A stretch of 37,962 nucleotides of DNA from an uncultured Lachnospiraceae bacterium (GTDB lineage Bacteria; Bacillota; Clostridia; Lachnospirales; Lachnospiraceae), in assembly GCA_910587295.1 (NCBI GenBank), contig CAJULP010000106.1, positions 1-37,962 of the forward strand. The letters run 5' to 3'. The notes under the pieces were generated by a model, which saw nothing but the letters and a program-made list of their open reading frames with translations, did no database searches and was not told the DNA's origin. Position 1 is the stretch's first letter. The number at the start of each line of letters is the position of its first letter. The translations under genes and the position numbers were made by a program. Of this stretch, positions 7,735 through 16,419 are shown one piece after another.

Positions 7735-8910
7735 ATGAGGTTTTTGCACATTTCGGATTTGCATATCGGCAAAGTGGTAAATGATTTTTCCATGCTGGAG
7801 GACCAGCGGTTTCTCTTAGGGCAGATTGCAGGGATCGCAGAAGAAAACCGGGTGGATGCGGTGGTCATAGCAGGGGATGTATACGACAGGGCAATCCCTT
7901 CCGGGGAAGCGGTGACGGTATTTGACCGTTTTTTGACGGAATTATCCTCTTGCGGCATCGGGGTCTTAATGATAAGCGGCAACCATGATTCACCGGAGAG
8001 GTTAAGCTTTGGGAGAAAGCTTTTGAAAGGGCAGGGGATCCATATTGCGGGGGTACAGGAAGAAGGCCTGATAACAGTAGAATTTTGGGAGCCGGAACCG
8101 GGATCGCCGCGAAAGCAGATCCTTACCCAGTTTGTGCTGCTCCCATTTTTAAAGCCTTCTCAGATGGATGCCTCCGCCAGCGAAGAAGCGGTGAAAAAGG
8201 CATTGGCGGGATATTGGGAAGAAGAAAAAAGAGCGGGGAAGAAGAAAAAGAACCGGGTGCTTGTCACTCACTTTTTTGTCACGGACAGCGGACGTGAGCC
8301 GGAGCTTTCTGACAGTGAGACTACCGTCCATGTAGGCGGTCTTGATAACGTGGATGCCTCTGTTTTTGCGGGCTTTGATTATACGGCCCTGGGCCATATC
8401 CATAAGCCGCAGCAGGTTGGCGGCCATCCCATCTGGTATGCCGGTTCGCCCCTTAAGTATTCTTTTGGGGAGACCGGGCAGGATAAGTGCGCACTGCTGG
8501 TTACCCTGGGGGCAGAGGGACTTTCTGAAGTAAAACCAATCTTACTTCGGCCTATGCGGGAGATGCGAAAGGTCAGCGGCAGCCTGAAAGAACTGTTGGA
8601 CCAGGGGTCTGGGGAGCGAAGGGAGGATTACATACAAGCCATCCTTTCCGACCAGGGGGAGCTGATCGACCCCATTGGCACGCTGCGGAGTGTTTACCCG
8701 AATATCATGCAGATTCTCAGGAAGACAAAGGAGCAGGAGGGGGAGAGGGAAGCTTTTGAAACATCCGTAAGCCGTCAGCTTTTAAAGAAGCGGGATGGAC
8801 TTTCCTTGTTTGAGGATTTTTACCGGGAGGTAAGGGGAGAAGAGCTCACCTTAGAGGAAAAAGAATTTATGGGAAACCTTGTGAAGGAACTGGAAGGGGC
8901 GGGGATATGA
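7735..8910 (+). CDS. sbcD: SbcD, nuclease subunit of SbcCD (Mre11-like)
   Basis: A 391-residue metallophosphoesterase, the Mre11-like nuclease that joins SbcC to cut hairpins and protein-blocked DNA ends. Phosphoesterase motifs in order: SDLHIGK (Asp8, His10), AGDVYDR, SGNHDS, VTHFF and GHIHKPQ. A C-terminal capping part follows. The ATG at 7735 is chosen because MRFLHISDLHIGK is the usual N-terminus and GGGGG precedes it; a TTG seven codons earlier would add residues that do not fit. Its stop overlaps the sbcC start in ATGA (8907-8910), showing translational coupling. Confidence 0.95.
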   Translation: MRFLHISDLHIGKVVNDFSMLEDQRFLLGQIAGIAEENRVDAVVIAGDVYDRAIPSGEAVTVFDRFLTELSSCGIGVLMISGNHDSPERLSFGRKLLKGQGIHIAGVQEEGLITVEFWEPEPGSPRKQILTQFVLLPFLKPSQMDASASEEAVKKALAGYWEEEKRAGKKKKNRVLVTHFFVTDSGREPELSDSETTVHVGGLDNVDASVFAGFDYTALGHIHKPQQVGGHPIWYAGSPLKYSFGETGQDKCALLVTLGAEGLSEVKPILLRPMREMRKVSGSLKELLDQGSGERREDYIQAILSDQGELIDPIGTLRSVYPNIMQILRKTKEQEGEREAFETSVSRQLLKKRDGLSLFEDFYREVRGEELTLEEKEFMGNLVKELEGAGI

Positions 8911-11579
8911 AGCCGGTCAGATTAACCATATGCGGCTGGGGACCGTATAAAGGAAAACAGGAGATTGATTTTACCGGGCTGGACAAGAGGGGGCTGTTTT
9001 TGGTCACAGGTCCTACGGGAGCCGGCAAGACTACTATATTTGACGCCATCACTTATGCGCTTTACGGGAACATGAGCGGAAGTATGCGGGAAAAAGGGAG
9101 CGTGCGGAGTGATTTTGCGGCGGCGGATACGCCAACCTTTGTGGAACTTGTGATGACCCATGGGGGCAGGGAATATACCCTGTACCGGAACCCGGAATAT
9201 CTGCGTCCCAGGAAGCGTCAGCCGGGTACGGCCGGCGTAAAGGGGGATCCGGATAAGGCGGGAAATACCGGACTTGTAAAAGAAAAAGAAAGAGCGGTCC
9301 TTACAGAGCCGGAGGGAAAGAAGGTAGAAGGGGGCAGTGAGGTGACAAGGCGCATCCAGGAGCTTTTGCGGCTGGATTACCGGCAGTTTAAGCAGTTGTC
9401 CATGATCGCCCAGGGGGAGTTTGCAAAGCTTTTTACGGCGCTTCCTGCGGAAAAGATAAAGATCTTCCGGGAATTGTTTGACACGGATCTGTATGAGCGG
9501 ATGGCGTCAGCCTTAAGGGGAAAGTCTCTGGATCTTTATAAACAGGTGATGGAGTGCAGGAACAAGATGGACGAGTATATCGACATGCTCACAGGCAGCC
9601 GGGTATTTTCCGGGGAGGATGAGGAACGCAACTGGCAGGAACTGACCGCTTCCGGCAGTTACTATTATGAAGGGGTCATAGAGTTTTTGGCAGGCCGGCT
9701 CCAGGTGGGAAAAGAAGAGTATAGGAAGGTTCAGAAACAGTTTGAAATCTATGAGCGGGAAGCAGGGAAACTGACGGAAAAAGCGGAAAGAGCAAAACGT
9801 GCGCAAAGCCTTTTGGAGCAGCTTCAAAAGGAAATCCAAAAGAGGGAGGAACTTGCCCGAAGAAAGCCTGACATGAAGCAAAAGGGAGAACGGCTGGCGA
9901 AACAGGAAACCGCCGCCGCCTTAAGAGTGGATGAAATGCAAAAGCAGGCGGCAAAGGAGCAGGCTGTACGGATGGAAAAGCAGATCCGGGTGAAGGAGGA
10001 AGAAATCCAATTTCTGAAATTGCAGAAAGACGCAGGAACTTTTGTTTATGAAAATCGGAACCGGATACAAGCCCTTTACCAAATGGAAGGAAAAATCAAA
10101 GAGCTTTCTGCCTTGCATGAGGAGCTGGCAAAGGAGTACCAAGAAGAAAAAAGGGAGCTGAAAAAGCTCCAGCAGGAATATCTGGCGGCAGAAGATAAGG
10201 AGAATATGGAAAAGGAAGCCTATGAGCGTGCTGAAAAAATGTACCGCCATGGGATTGCAGGGATTTTAAGTGACAGACTTAAAGAAAATGAGCCCTGTCC
10301 GGTATGTGGATCGCGGCACCATCCTTCTCCGGCAGACAAGGGAGAGAATCTGCCCGATGAGGAGAAAGTAAAGGAACTTAAGGCGGCTTTTGAGCGCAGG
10401 CAGCAAAAGCGGATCCTCCTTCATGGACAGACAGCGTCTCATGCGGCAAAAGCAAAGGAGAGCGAAAAAAAGCTGGAAGAATGCTTAGGGCAGAAAGAAA
10501 GGCTTGAGAAAGATTTTAAGGAGGAAAAAGAGAGCTTTCGTGACTATGTTAAAGAACACAAAGAATCTGAGTTTCTTGGCAGAGTGAAGGAGCAGGAGCA
10601 GATCTTTGCTGTTTTAGAGGAAAAGCAAAGCGCATTCAAACAGCAGCAGGAAGAATTTGTCACACAGGCAAAACAGGCAGAGAGGTTATGTGAGAAGTGG
10701 CAGGAACGGCTGAAAAACGCAGGTTTTTCAAAAGAGGAAGACTATCAAAATGCGCTGGCAGCCCCAAAAGAGGTACAAAAGCTCAGGGAAGAAATCCAAA
10801 GTTATCAGCAGGAATGCCATGCGAATAAGGAAATGACCGAACACCTGAAAAGAGAGACAAAAAACTTAAAACAGGAGGATCTGGCGGAAATACAGTCTCG
10901 GCTTGCAGAACAAAACCGGCAGAAACAGCAGGTGCTTGATCGGCAGATGGAGCAGGGGAAACGCCTTAATCTGATAGAAAAGAGCCTGTCTTCATTAAAG
11001 GAAAAGCAAAGACAGCTTACTCTTTTAATGAAAAGGTACAGCATGTTAAAAGAGTTAGACGATGCCGCAAATGGGAATAATAAAAAACGGCTGGTGTTTG
11101 AACAGTATGTGCTGGCATCTTATTTTGAAGATATCCTTAAGGCTGCCAACATAAGGCTCCACCTGATGAGCGGGGGGCGGTATGAGTTAAGGCGCATGGA
11201 GCGGGTGAGTGACGGGCGCAGCAAGGATAATCTGGAAATGGAAGTGATGGATTATTATACGGGGCGGTACCGCTCCGTGAAGACCTTATCCGGTGGGGAA
11301 AGCTTTAAGGCGTCTTTGGCCCTTGCTCTTGGTATGAGCGACGTGGTCCAGGCCCTAAGCGGCGGGATCCGGGTAGAGGCTTTGTTTATTGACGAGGGGT
11401 TCGGGAGCTTGGATGGGGAATCCCTGGAACAGGCATGTCTGACTTTGCAGACGCTGGTGGAGAAGGACCGTCTGGTCGGGATCATTTCCCATGTGCCGGA
11501 GCTGGCAGAAAAAATAGAAAGCAAAATACACATCCGCAAAACAAATACTGGAAGCAGTATTGAAGTTATGGTATTCTGA
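8907..11579 (+). CDS. sbcC: SbcC, ATPase subunit of SbcCD (Rad50-like)
   Basis: An 890-residue SMC-like ATPase that works with SbcD in DNA end processing and replication-fork repair. Walker A GPTGAGKTT is at residues 35-43. Two long coiled-coil arms flank a zinc hook, CPVC, at 464-467. The signature TLSGGESF (about 793-800) and Walker B ALFIDEGFGSLD (Asp829-Glu830) complete the ABC head. It is somewhat shorter than the E. coli protein (about 1,050), by shorter coils. It overlaps sbcD by four bases and is followed eight bases later by the FAD oxidoreductase gene. Confidence 0.95.
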   Translation: MKPVRLTICGWGPYKGKQEIDFTGLDKRGLFLVTGPTGAGKTTIFDAITYALYGNMSGSMREKGSVRSDFAAADTPTFVELVMTHGGREYTLYRNPEYLRPRKRQPGTAGVKGDPDKAGNTGLVKEKERAVLTEPEGKKVEGGSEVTRRIQELLRLDYRQFKQLSMIAQGEFAKLFTALPAEKIKIFRELFDTDLYERMASALRGKSLDLYKQVMECRNKMDEYIDMLTGSRVFSGEDEERNWQELTASGSYYYEGVIEFLAGRLQVGKEEYRKVQKQFEIYEREAGKLTEKAERAKRAQSLLEQLQKEIQKREELARRKPDMKQKGERLAKQETAAALRVDEMQKQAAKEQAVRMEKQIRVKEEEIQFLKLQKDAGTFVYENRNRIQALYQMEGKIKELSALHEELAKEYQEEKRELKKLQQEYLAAEDKENMEKEAYERAEKMYRHGIAGILSDRLKENEPCPVCGSRHHPSPADKGENLPDEEKVKELKAAFERRQQKRILLHGQTASHAAKAKESEKKLEECLGQKERLEKDFKEEKESFRDYVKEHKESEFLGRVKEQEQIFAVLEEKQSAFKQQQEEFVTQAKQAERLCEKWQERLKNAGFSKEEDYQNALAAPKEVQKLREEIQSYQQECHANKEMTEHLKRETKNLKQEDLAEIQSRLAEQNRQKQQVLDRQMEQGKRLNLIEKSLSSLKEKQRQLTLLMKRYSMLKELDDAANGNNKKRLVFEQYVLASYFEDILKAANIRLHLMSGGRYELRRMERVSDGRSKDNLEMEVMDYYTGRYRSVKTLSGGESFKASLALALGMSDVVQALSGGIRVEALFIDEGFGSLDGESLEQACLTLQTLVEKDRLVGIISHVPELAEKIESKIHIRKTNTGSSIEVMVF

Positions 11580-11587
11580 TAATAAGA

Positions 11588-13024
11588 ATGGAAAAAGAAA
11601 GGAACAGCAAATTGGAAAACAAATATGATGTGATCATTATCGGTGCAGGCCCGGGCGGGATTTTTTGCGCCTATGAACTTATGGATAAGAACAGGAATCT
11701 GAAAGTGCTTATGGTGGAAAAGGGGCGTTCTATTGAAAAAAGGCAATGCCCGAAACGTACCACGAAGCAGTGTGTGGGCTGTAAGCCCTGTTCCATTACC
11801 ACTGGTTTTGCGGGAGCAGGGGCATTTTCTGACGGGAAGCTTTCCCTATCCCCGGATGTGGGCGGGAATCTGCCATCTATCCTTGGGTATGACGAGACGG
11901 TCAAACTGATCAGGGAGTCGGATGATATTTACTTAAAATTCGGCGCCGATACCGGCGTTTATGGTGCGGACCGGCAGGCGGAGATCCGGGAGATCAGAAG
12001 AAAGGCCATTGTGGCGAATTTAAAACTGGTGGAATGTCCTATCCGCCATCTGGGAACGGAAGAAGGCTATAAGATTTATGAAAAACTCCAGCATCATTTA
12101 GAGGAACAAGGGGTTACCTTGCTTTTCCATACCATGGTGGAAGAAATTCTGGTGGAGGACGGAAGGGCAAAGGGGATCAAGACCGACAAAGGGGAAACCT
12201 TCTATGGGGATGAGATCGTCTCGGCGGTAGGCCGGGAAGGTGCGGACTGGTTTAAGGATAAGTGCGCACAGATTGGGATTGAGACCAGGCCGGGAACGGT
12301 GGACATCGGTGTCCGTGTGGAAGTCCGGGATGAGATCATGCAGTTTTTAAATGAAAATCTATATGAAGCAAAGCTGATCTACCATACCCCTACGTTTGAC
12401 GATAAGGTGAGGACTTTCTGTACCAATCCTTCCGGCGAAGTGGCAACGGAATATTATGAAGGCGGCCTTGCGGTGGTAAACGGCCATGCGTATAAATCCA
12501 AAGAATACAAGACGAACAATACTAATTTTGCAATATTAGTCAGTAAAAACTTTACCAAGCCTTTTAAGACTCCTATTGAGTATGGCAAGCATATCGCCCA
12601 GCTCTCCAACATGCTCTGCGGCGGAAAAATCCTGGTGCAGACCTTTGGAGATTTCAGGAGAGGGAGAAGGACAACAGAGGAGCGGCTTTGCCGTAACAAT
12701 CTGATTCCCACCTTAAAAGATGCGGTGCCAGGTGACCTTTCCCTGGTGTTCCCTCACAGGATCATGGTGGACATAGAGGAGATGCTTCTTGCCCTTGACA
12801 AGATTACGCCGGGGATTGCGGCGGATGAGACCTTGCTTTACGGGGTGGAAGTGAAATTTTATTCCAATCGGGTAATCGTGGATAAGGATTTCCAGACCAG
12901 CATCAAAGGCCTTCGGGCTATCGGCGACGGCGCCGGTGTGACAAGAGGGCTGCAGCAGGCTTCCGCCAACGGGATCAGCGTGGCAAGAAGCATCCTTTCC
13001 GGTGTGGGCAAGGGCAGCTTATGA
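11588..13024 (+). CDS. FAD-dependent oxidoreductase (COG2509-like)
   Basis: A 478-residue flavoprotein. The N-terminal Rossmann motif VIIIGAGPGGIFCAYE binds the FAD ADP moiety. A CVGCKPC cysteine cluster (about residues 58-64) is followed by FAGAGAFSDGKLSLS, and the C-terminus has the second FAD site (GLRAIGDGAGVTRGLQQA). This is the pattern of the widespread uncharacterised NAD(P)/FAD-dependent proteins of the geranylgeranyl reductase-like group. The start is open: the ATG at 11588 or a TTG at 11612, the latter having AAGGA at good spacing. It lies eight bases after sbcC and overlaps the next gene by ATGA, so it is cotranscribed; a functional link to SbcCD is not evident. Its substrate is unknown. 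Confidence 0.85.
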   Translation: MEKERNSKLENKYDVIIIGAGPGGIFCAYELMDKNRNLKVLMVEKGRSIEKRQCPKRTTKQCVGCKPCSITTGFAGAGAFSDGKLSLSPDVGGNLPSILGYDETVKLIRESDDIYLKFGADTGVYGADRQAEIREIRRKAIVANLKLVECPIRHLGTEEGYKIYEKLQHHLEEQGVTLLFHTMVEEILVEDGRAKGIKTDKGETFYGDEIVSAVGREGADWFKDKCAQIGIETRPGTVDIGVRVEVRDEIMQFLNENLYEAKLIYHTPTFDDKVRTFCTNPSGEVATEYYEGGLAVVNGHAYKSKEYKTNNTNFAILVSKNFTKPFKTPIEYGKHIAQLSNMLCGGKILVQTFGDFRRGRRTTEERLCRNNLIPTLKDAVPGDLSLVFPHRIMVDIEEMLLALDKITPGIAADETLLYGVEVKFYSNRVIVDKDFQTSIKGLRAIGDGAGVTRGLQQASANGISVARSILSGVGKGSL

Positions 13025-14079
13025 TGAGAAACTTTAAAAGGTTCCTTGTCCTTTTCTTCGGCACCTTGTTTTTGCTTTTGGAAGGGGGCTGCGGGAAAAC
13101 AGAGGGAGATACCAAGCTGGTGCTTTACACCGGGTTCAAAAAGGATGAGGTGTTTCGGATCGAGACCATGTCCTGTATGCTGCCGGAGATCATGGTCTAC
13201 CTGACCAATACCCAGGACCAGTACGAGAGTGTGTTTGGGAAGGAAATATGGAAGACCGACATGGACGGCATGACCCTGGAGGAGAACATCAAAGAGACCG
13301 TGCTGGCCCAGCTGGCCCAGATCAAGACCATGAACCTGCTTGCCAAAAAGCACGGGGTAGAGCTGGATGATAACGAACAGCGGATGGCGCAGGAAGCGGC
13401 AAAGGCTTATTATGAATCCTTAAACCAGACGGAGCGGGAAGTCCTGCAGGTGGATGATGAGATTATTACCGGCCTGTATGCGGAATTTGCCCTTGCCAAT
13501 AAGGTATATGAGTATATCATCAAGGATATCAACCCGGAGATCAGCGATGACGAGGCGAGGACGATCACCGTGCAGTACATTCTGATCAAAACCTTTGCAA
13601 GGGACGGAACCGGGAAACGGATTGAGTATTCTGATAACGCCAGGGAGGATGCCCGCCGGAGGGCGGAAGAGCTGCTGGAGCTGGCAAAGCAGGAGGACAG
13701 TGATTTTGAAAAACTGGTGCTCCAGTACAGTGAAGGGGATCTTGGGAACGTTTCGTTCGGGAAAGGGGAACAGGATCCGGCTTTTGAGGAAGCGGCTTTT
13801 AATTTGGAAACTGGCGAGATCAGCGGGATCGTCACAACCCAGTCCGGCTTTAATATCATCAAATGTATCAATACCTTTAATCGGGAAGAAACGGACAGCA
13901 ATAAGATCAAGATCGTAGAGGAAAGAAAGGAAGAGGTGTTCGGTCAGGAGTATGACGCTTTTATCACTTCCCTGACAAGGACTTTAAACGAGGATTTGTG
14001 GAAGCAGGTCAAATTTATTGAAAACGAGGAAGTGACCACCAAGGATTTCTTTGATATTTATAACGAATATTTCAGTTAA
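13021..14079 (+). CDS. Parvulin-type peptidyl-prolyl isomerase lipoprotein (PrsA-like)
   Basis: A 352-residue lipoprotein with a lipobox LEGGC (Cys24 if the first ATG is used; a second ATG follows at once). After a helical SurA/PrsA N-terminal part (about 45-180), a parvulin domain lies at about 182-290, beginning ITVQYILIKT and including FEKLVLQYSEGDLG and the FGKGEQDPAFEEAAFNLETG stretch typical of these foldases, ending SGFNIIKCI. It would assist folding of exported proteins on the outer face of the membrane. It overlaps the FAD oxidoreductase stop by four bases, marking it as the last gene of the run. It may not be a true PrsA orthologue, so no symbol is given. Confidence 0.85.
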   Translation: MMRNFKRFLVLFFGTLFLLLEGGCGKTEGDTKLVLYTGFKKDEVFRIETMSCMLPEIMVYLTNTQDQYESVFGKEIWKTDMDGMTLEENIKETVLAQLAQIKTMNLLAKKHGVELDDNEQRMAQEAAKAYYESLNQTEREVLQVDDEIITGLYAEFALANKVYEYIIKDINPEISDDEARTITVQYILIKTFARDGTGKRIEYSDNAREDARRRAEELLELAKQEDSDFEKLVLQYSEGDLGNVSFGKGEQDPAFEEAAFNLETGEISGIVTTQSGFNIIKCINTFNREETDSNKIKIVEERKEEVFGQEYDAFITSLTRTLNEDLWKQVKFIENEEVTTKDFFDIYNEYFS

Positions 14080-14096
14080 TAAAAATTTTAGAATTG

Positions 14097-14125
14097 GAAA
14101 AAGCCCGTAAATGCGGCATTTTTGA
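14097..14125 (+). terminator. Possible terminator after the foldase gene
   Basis: AAAAAGCC and GGCATTTTT can pair imperfectly, with a T-run at the end. It is weak because only three G-C pairs are certain. The CIRCE palindrome just downstream could also terminate. Confidence 0.4.
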
Positions 14126-14132
14126 AGAATTA

Positions 14133-14159
14133 TTAGCACTCATTGTAAATGAGTGCTAA
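14133..14159 (+). promoter_or_regulatory. CIRCE operator (HrcA binding site) of htpG
   Basis: A perfect TTAGCACTC-N9-GAGTGCTAA is the binding site of the heat-shock repressor HrcA. It ends seven bases before the -35 of the htpG promoter. The spacer ATTGTAAAT extends the symmetry to 12-base arms with a three-base loop, and TTTTT follows directly, so the transcript could also form a terminator hairpin. Confidence 0.95.
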
Positions 14160-14166
14160 TTTTTGC

Positions 14167-14195
14167 TTGACTTTTGGACAAAAGGGAACTACACT
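14167..14195 (+). promoter_or_regulatory. Sigma-A type promoter of htpG
   Basis: TTGACT (14167-14172), a 17-base spacer and TACACT (14190-14195), directly downstream of CIRCE and about 50 bases ahead of the GTG start. Confidence 0.7.
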
Positions 14196-14246
14196 TTATT
14201 TTAGTTTCAAAGGTGTACGAAAAGATTGAAAAAGGAGTGATTTATC

Positions 14247-16352
14247 GTGGCAGAAAAACACGGGAACCTATCGATTAACAGTGAGAATATTTTTCCAATC
14301 ATTAAAAAGTGGCTGTATTCCGACCATGACATTTTTTTCAGAGAGCTGATCTCTAATGGCTGTGACGCCATTACCAAGCTGAAAAAGCTGGACATGATGG
14401 GGGAATATACCCTGCCCGACGGCTATCAGGGGAAAATTCAGGTACTTGTTAATCCGGAAGAAAAGACGCTGAAATTTATTGATAACGGTATTGGTATGAC
14501 GGCGGATGAGGTGGAGGAGTATATCAACCAGATTGCTTTCTCCGGGGCGACGGACTTTATCGAAAAGTATAAGGATAAAGCCAATGATGACCAGATCATC
14601 GGGCATTTTGGACTTGGTTTTTATTCTGCGTTTATGGTAGCGGATGCGGTCCATATCGACACCCTTTCCTGGCAGCAGGACGCAAAGCCGGTACACTGGG
14701 AATGTGACGGCGGCACGGAATTTGACATGAAAGAAGGCGACAGGACACAGGTCGGTACCTCGATCACCCTGTTTATCAACGAGGATGTGCTGGAGTTTTG
14801 TAACGAATACAAGGCGAAGGAAGTGATCAAGAAATATTGTTCCTTCATGCCTACGGAAATTTATCTTTCCAAGGAAAATACCAAGGATACACAGACCATT
14901 GACGAGGACGAGAAGTTAGATACGGATACCGTTGTGGAGGAGATCAAGCCGGAGAAGGAAGAAGACAAGCTCCGCTATAAGATCATTAAGCGCCCGGAGC
15001 TTTTAAACGAGACGATGCCTCTTTGGATGAAGCATCCGAATGACTGTACGAAGGAAGAGTACCTGGAGTTTTATCGCAAGGTGTTCCAGGACTACAAAGA
15101 GCCTTTGTTCTGGATCCATTTGAACATGGATTATCCGTTTAATTTAAAGGGGATTTTGTACTTCCCGAAGATCAACATGGAATATGAATCCATTGAAGGT
15201 GTGATCAAGCTTTACAATAACCAGGTGTTTATTGCGGACAATATTAAGGAAGTGATCCCGGAATTTTTGATGCTGCTTAAGGGCGTGATCGACTGTCCTG
15301 ACCTGCCTCTTAATGTGTCAAGGAGCGCATTACAGAACGATGGCTTTGTAAATAAAATATCCGATTATATCACCAAGAAGGTGGCGGATAAGCTTTCCGG
15401 TATGTGCAAGACCGAGAAGGAAGAGTATGATAAATATTGGGATGATATCAGCCCGTTTATCAAATTCGGCTGCCTTAAGGATGACAAGTTCTGTGAAAAG
15501 ATGACAGATTATATCCTGTTTAAGAATTTAGAGGGCAAGTACCTGACACTCCCTGAATGCCTAGAGGTCAATAAGACGGATCCGGACGAGGTTTCCGAGG
15601 AGGAAAAGAAGGACGGGGAAGAGTCCGGACAGCCGGAAGTCGTGGATGCGGACGGCAATGTGATCAGTGGGGATGCGGATACAGAGGATCTGGAGGAATC
15701 TTCATCCGAAGAGGAAGAAGGGTCTGAAGAAGAAAAGAAAGAAAAAGTCATTTATTACGTGACCGACGAGCAGCAGCAAGGACAGTACATCAGCATGTTT
15801 AAGGCTGCAAAGATGGATGCCGTGATCTTGACTCACAATATCGACCAGCCCTTCATTTCCCAGTTAGAGGCGAAGAATGAAGGCATCAAATTCCAGAGGA
15901 TCGATGCGGATCTGACCGATACCTTTAAGGCAAAGACCAGTAAGAAGGCGGAAAAGGAACTGGAGGAAGCTGCGGAAGCAATCGGCAAGGTGATGAAGAA
16001 AGTTCTAAAAAAAGACAAGATCACCATAAAGGTTGAAAAGCTGAAAAATAAAAAGATCGCTTCCATGGTAACCCTTTCCGAGGAGAGCCGCAGGATGCAG
16101 GATATGATGAAGATGTATTCCATGCCCGGAATGGGGATGGGTGATTTTGGCAGGGAAGGCGAGACCCTGGTGTTAAATGCAAGCCATCCGCTGGTACAGT
16201 ATATCATGGACAACACAGACGGAAAGAATGTGAACATGATCTGTGAGCAGCTGTACGATCTGGCACTGTTGCAGCATTCGCCTCTTGAGCCGGAAGCAAT
16301 GAGCAAGTTTGTGGCAAGAAGCAATGATATCATGATGCTGCTCACCAAATAA
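14247..16352 (+). CDS. htpG: HtpG, Hsp90-family chaperone
   Basis: A 701-residue cytosolic ATP-dependent chaperone. The GHKL ATPase domain is N-terminal (FFRELISNGCDAITKL, IDNGIGMTADEV, HFGLGFYSAFMVAD), then the middle domain (SRSALQNDGFVNKI region) and the C-terminal dimerisation part (LNASHPLVQYI). It starts at GTG, supported by AAGGAGTGAT seven bases upstream. It is longer than most bacterial HtpG (about 620-640) because of a very acidic insert of about 55 residues (446-501) at the middle/C-terminal boundary. CIRCE upstream indicates HrcA control, so it should rise on heat or misfolding stress. It forms a single-gene unit. Confidence 0.97.
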   Translation: MAEKHGNLSINSENIFPIIKKWLYSDHDIFFRELISNGCDAITKLKKLDMMGEYTLPDGYQGKIQVLVNPEEKTLKFIDNGIGMTADEVEEYINQIAFSGATDFIEKYKDKANDDQIIGHFGLGFYSAFMVADAVHIDTLSWQQDAKPVHWECDGGTEFDMKEGDRTQVGTSITLFINEDVLEFCNEYKAKEVIKKYCSFMPTEIYLSKENTKDTQTIDEDEKLDTDTVVEEIKPEKEEDKLRYKIIKRPELLNETMPLWMKHPNDCTKEEYLEFYRKVFQDYKEPLFWIHLNMDYPFNLKGILYFPKINMEYESIEGVIKLYNNQVFIADNIKEVIPEFLMLLKGVIDCPDLPLNVSRSALQNDGFVNKISDYITKKVADKLSGMCKTEKEEYDKYWDDISPFIKFGCLKDDKFCEKMTDYILFKNLEGKYLTLPECLEVNKTDPDEVSEEEKKDGEESGQPEVVDADGNVISGDADTEDLEESSSEEEEGSEEEKKEKVIYYVTDEQQQGQYISMFKAAKMDAVILTHNIDQPFISQLEAKNEGIKFQRIDADLTDTFKAKTSKKAEKELEEAAEAIGKVMKKVLKKDKITIKVEKLKNKKIASMVTLSEESRRMQDMMKMYSMPGMGMGDFGREGETLVLNASHPLVQYIMDNTDGKNVNMICEQLYDLALLQHSPLEPEAMSKFVARSNDIMMLLTK

Positions 16353-16361
16353 GGAAAATTT

Positions 16362-16391
16362 ATAGCGTTTCCAATGCCTCTGCATACTATA
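16362..16391 (+). promoter_or_regulatory. Candidate mother-cell (sigma-E/sigma-K type) promoter of sleC
   Basis: The loop region contains GCATACTATA, matching the sigma-K -10 consensus gCATAnnnTA and close to the sigma-E CATACA-T. ATA at 16362-16364 is 18 bases upstream, fitting a loose sigma-E -35. The start point would be near 16398, inside the hairpin loop. The assignment is by consensus only. Confidence 0.45.
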
Positions 16392-16418
16392 TGGTAAGTA
16401 TATGTGCAGAGGTATTTT
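16370..16418 (+). terminator. Hairpin that both ends htpG and buries the sleC ribosome site
   Basis: CCTCTGCA (16377-16384) and TGCAGAGG (16404-16411) form a strong stem with extra outer pairs, followed by TATTTTT. The right arm contains AGAGG, the sleC Shine-Dalgarno sequence. A transcript reading through from htpG would form the hairpin. Confidence 0.75.
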
Positions 16419-16419
16419 T

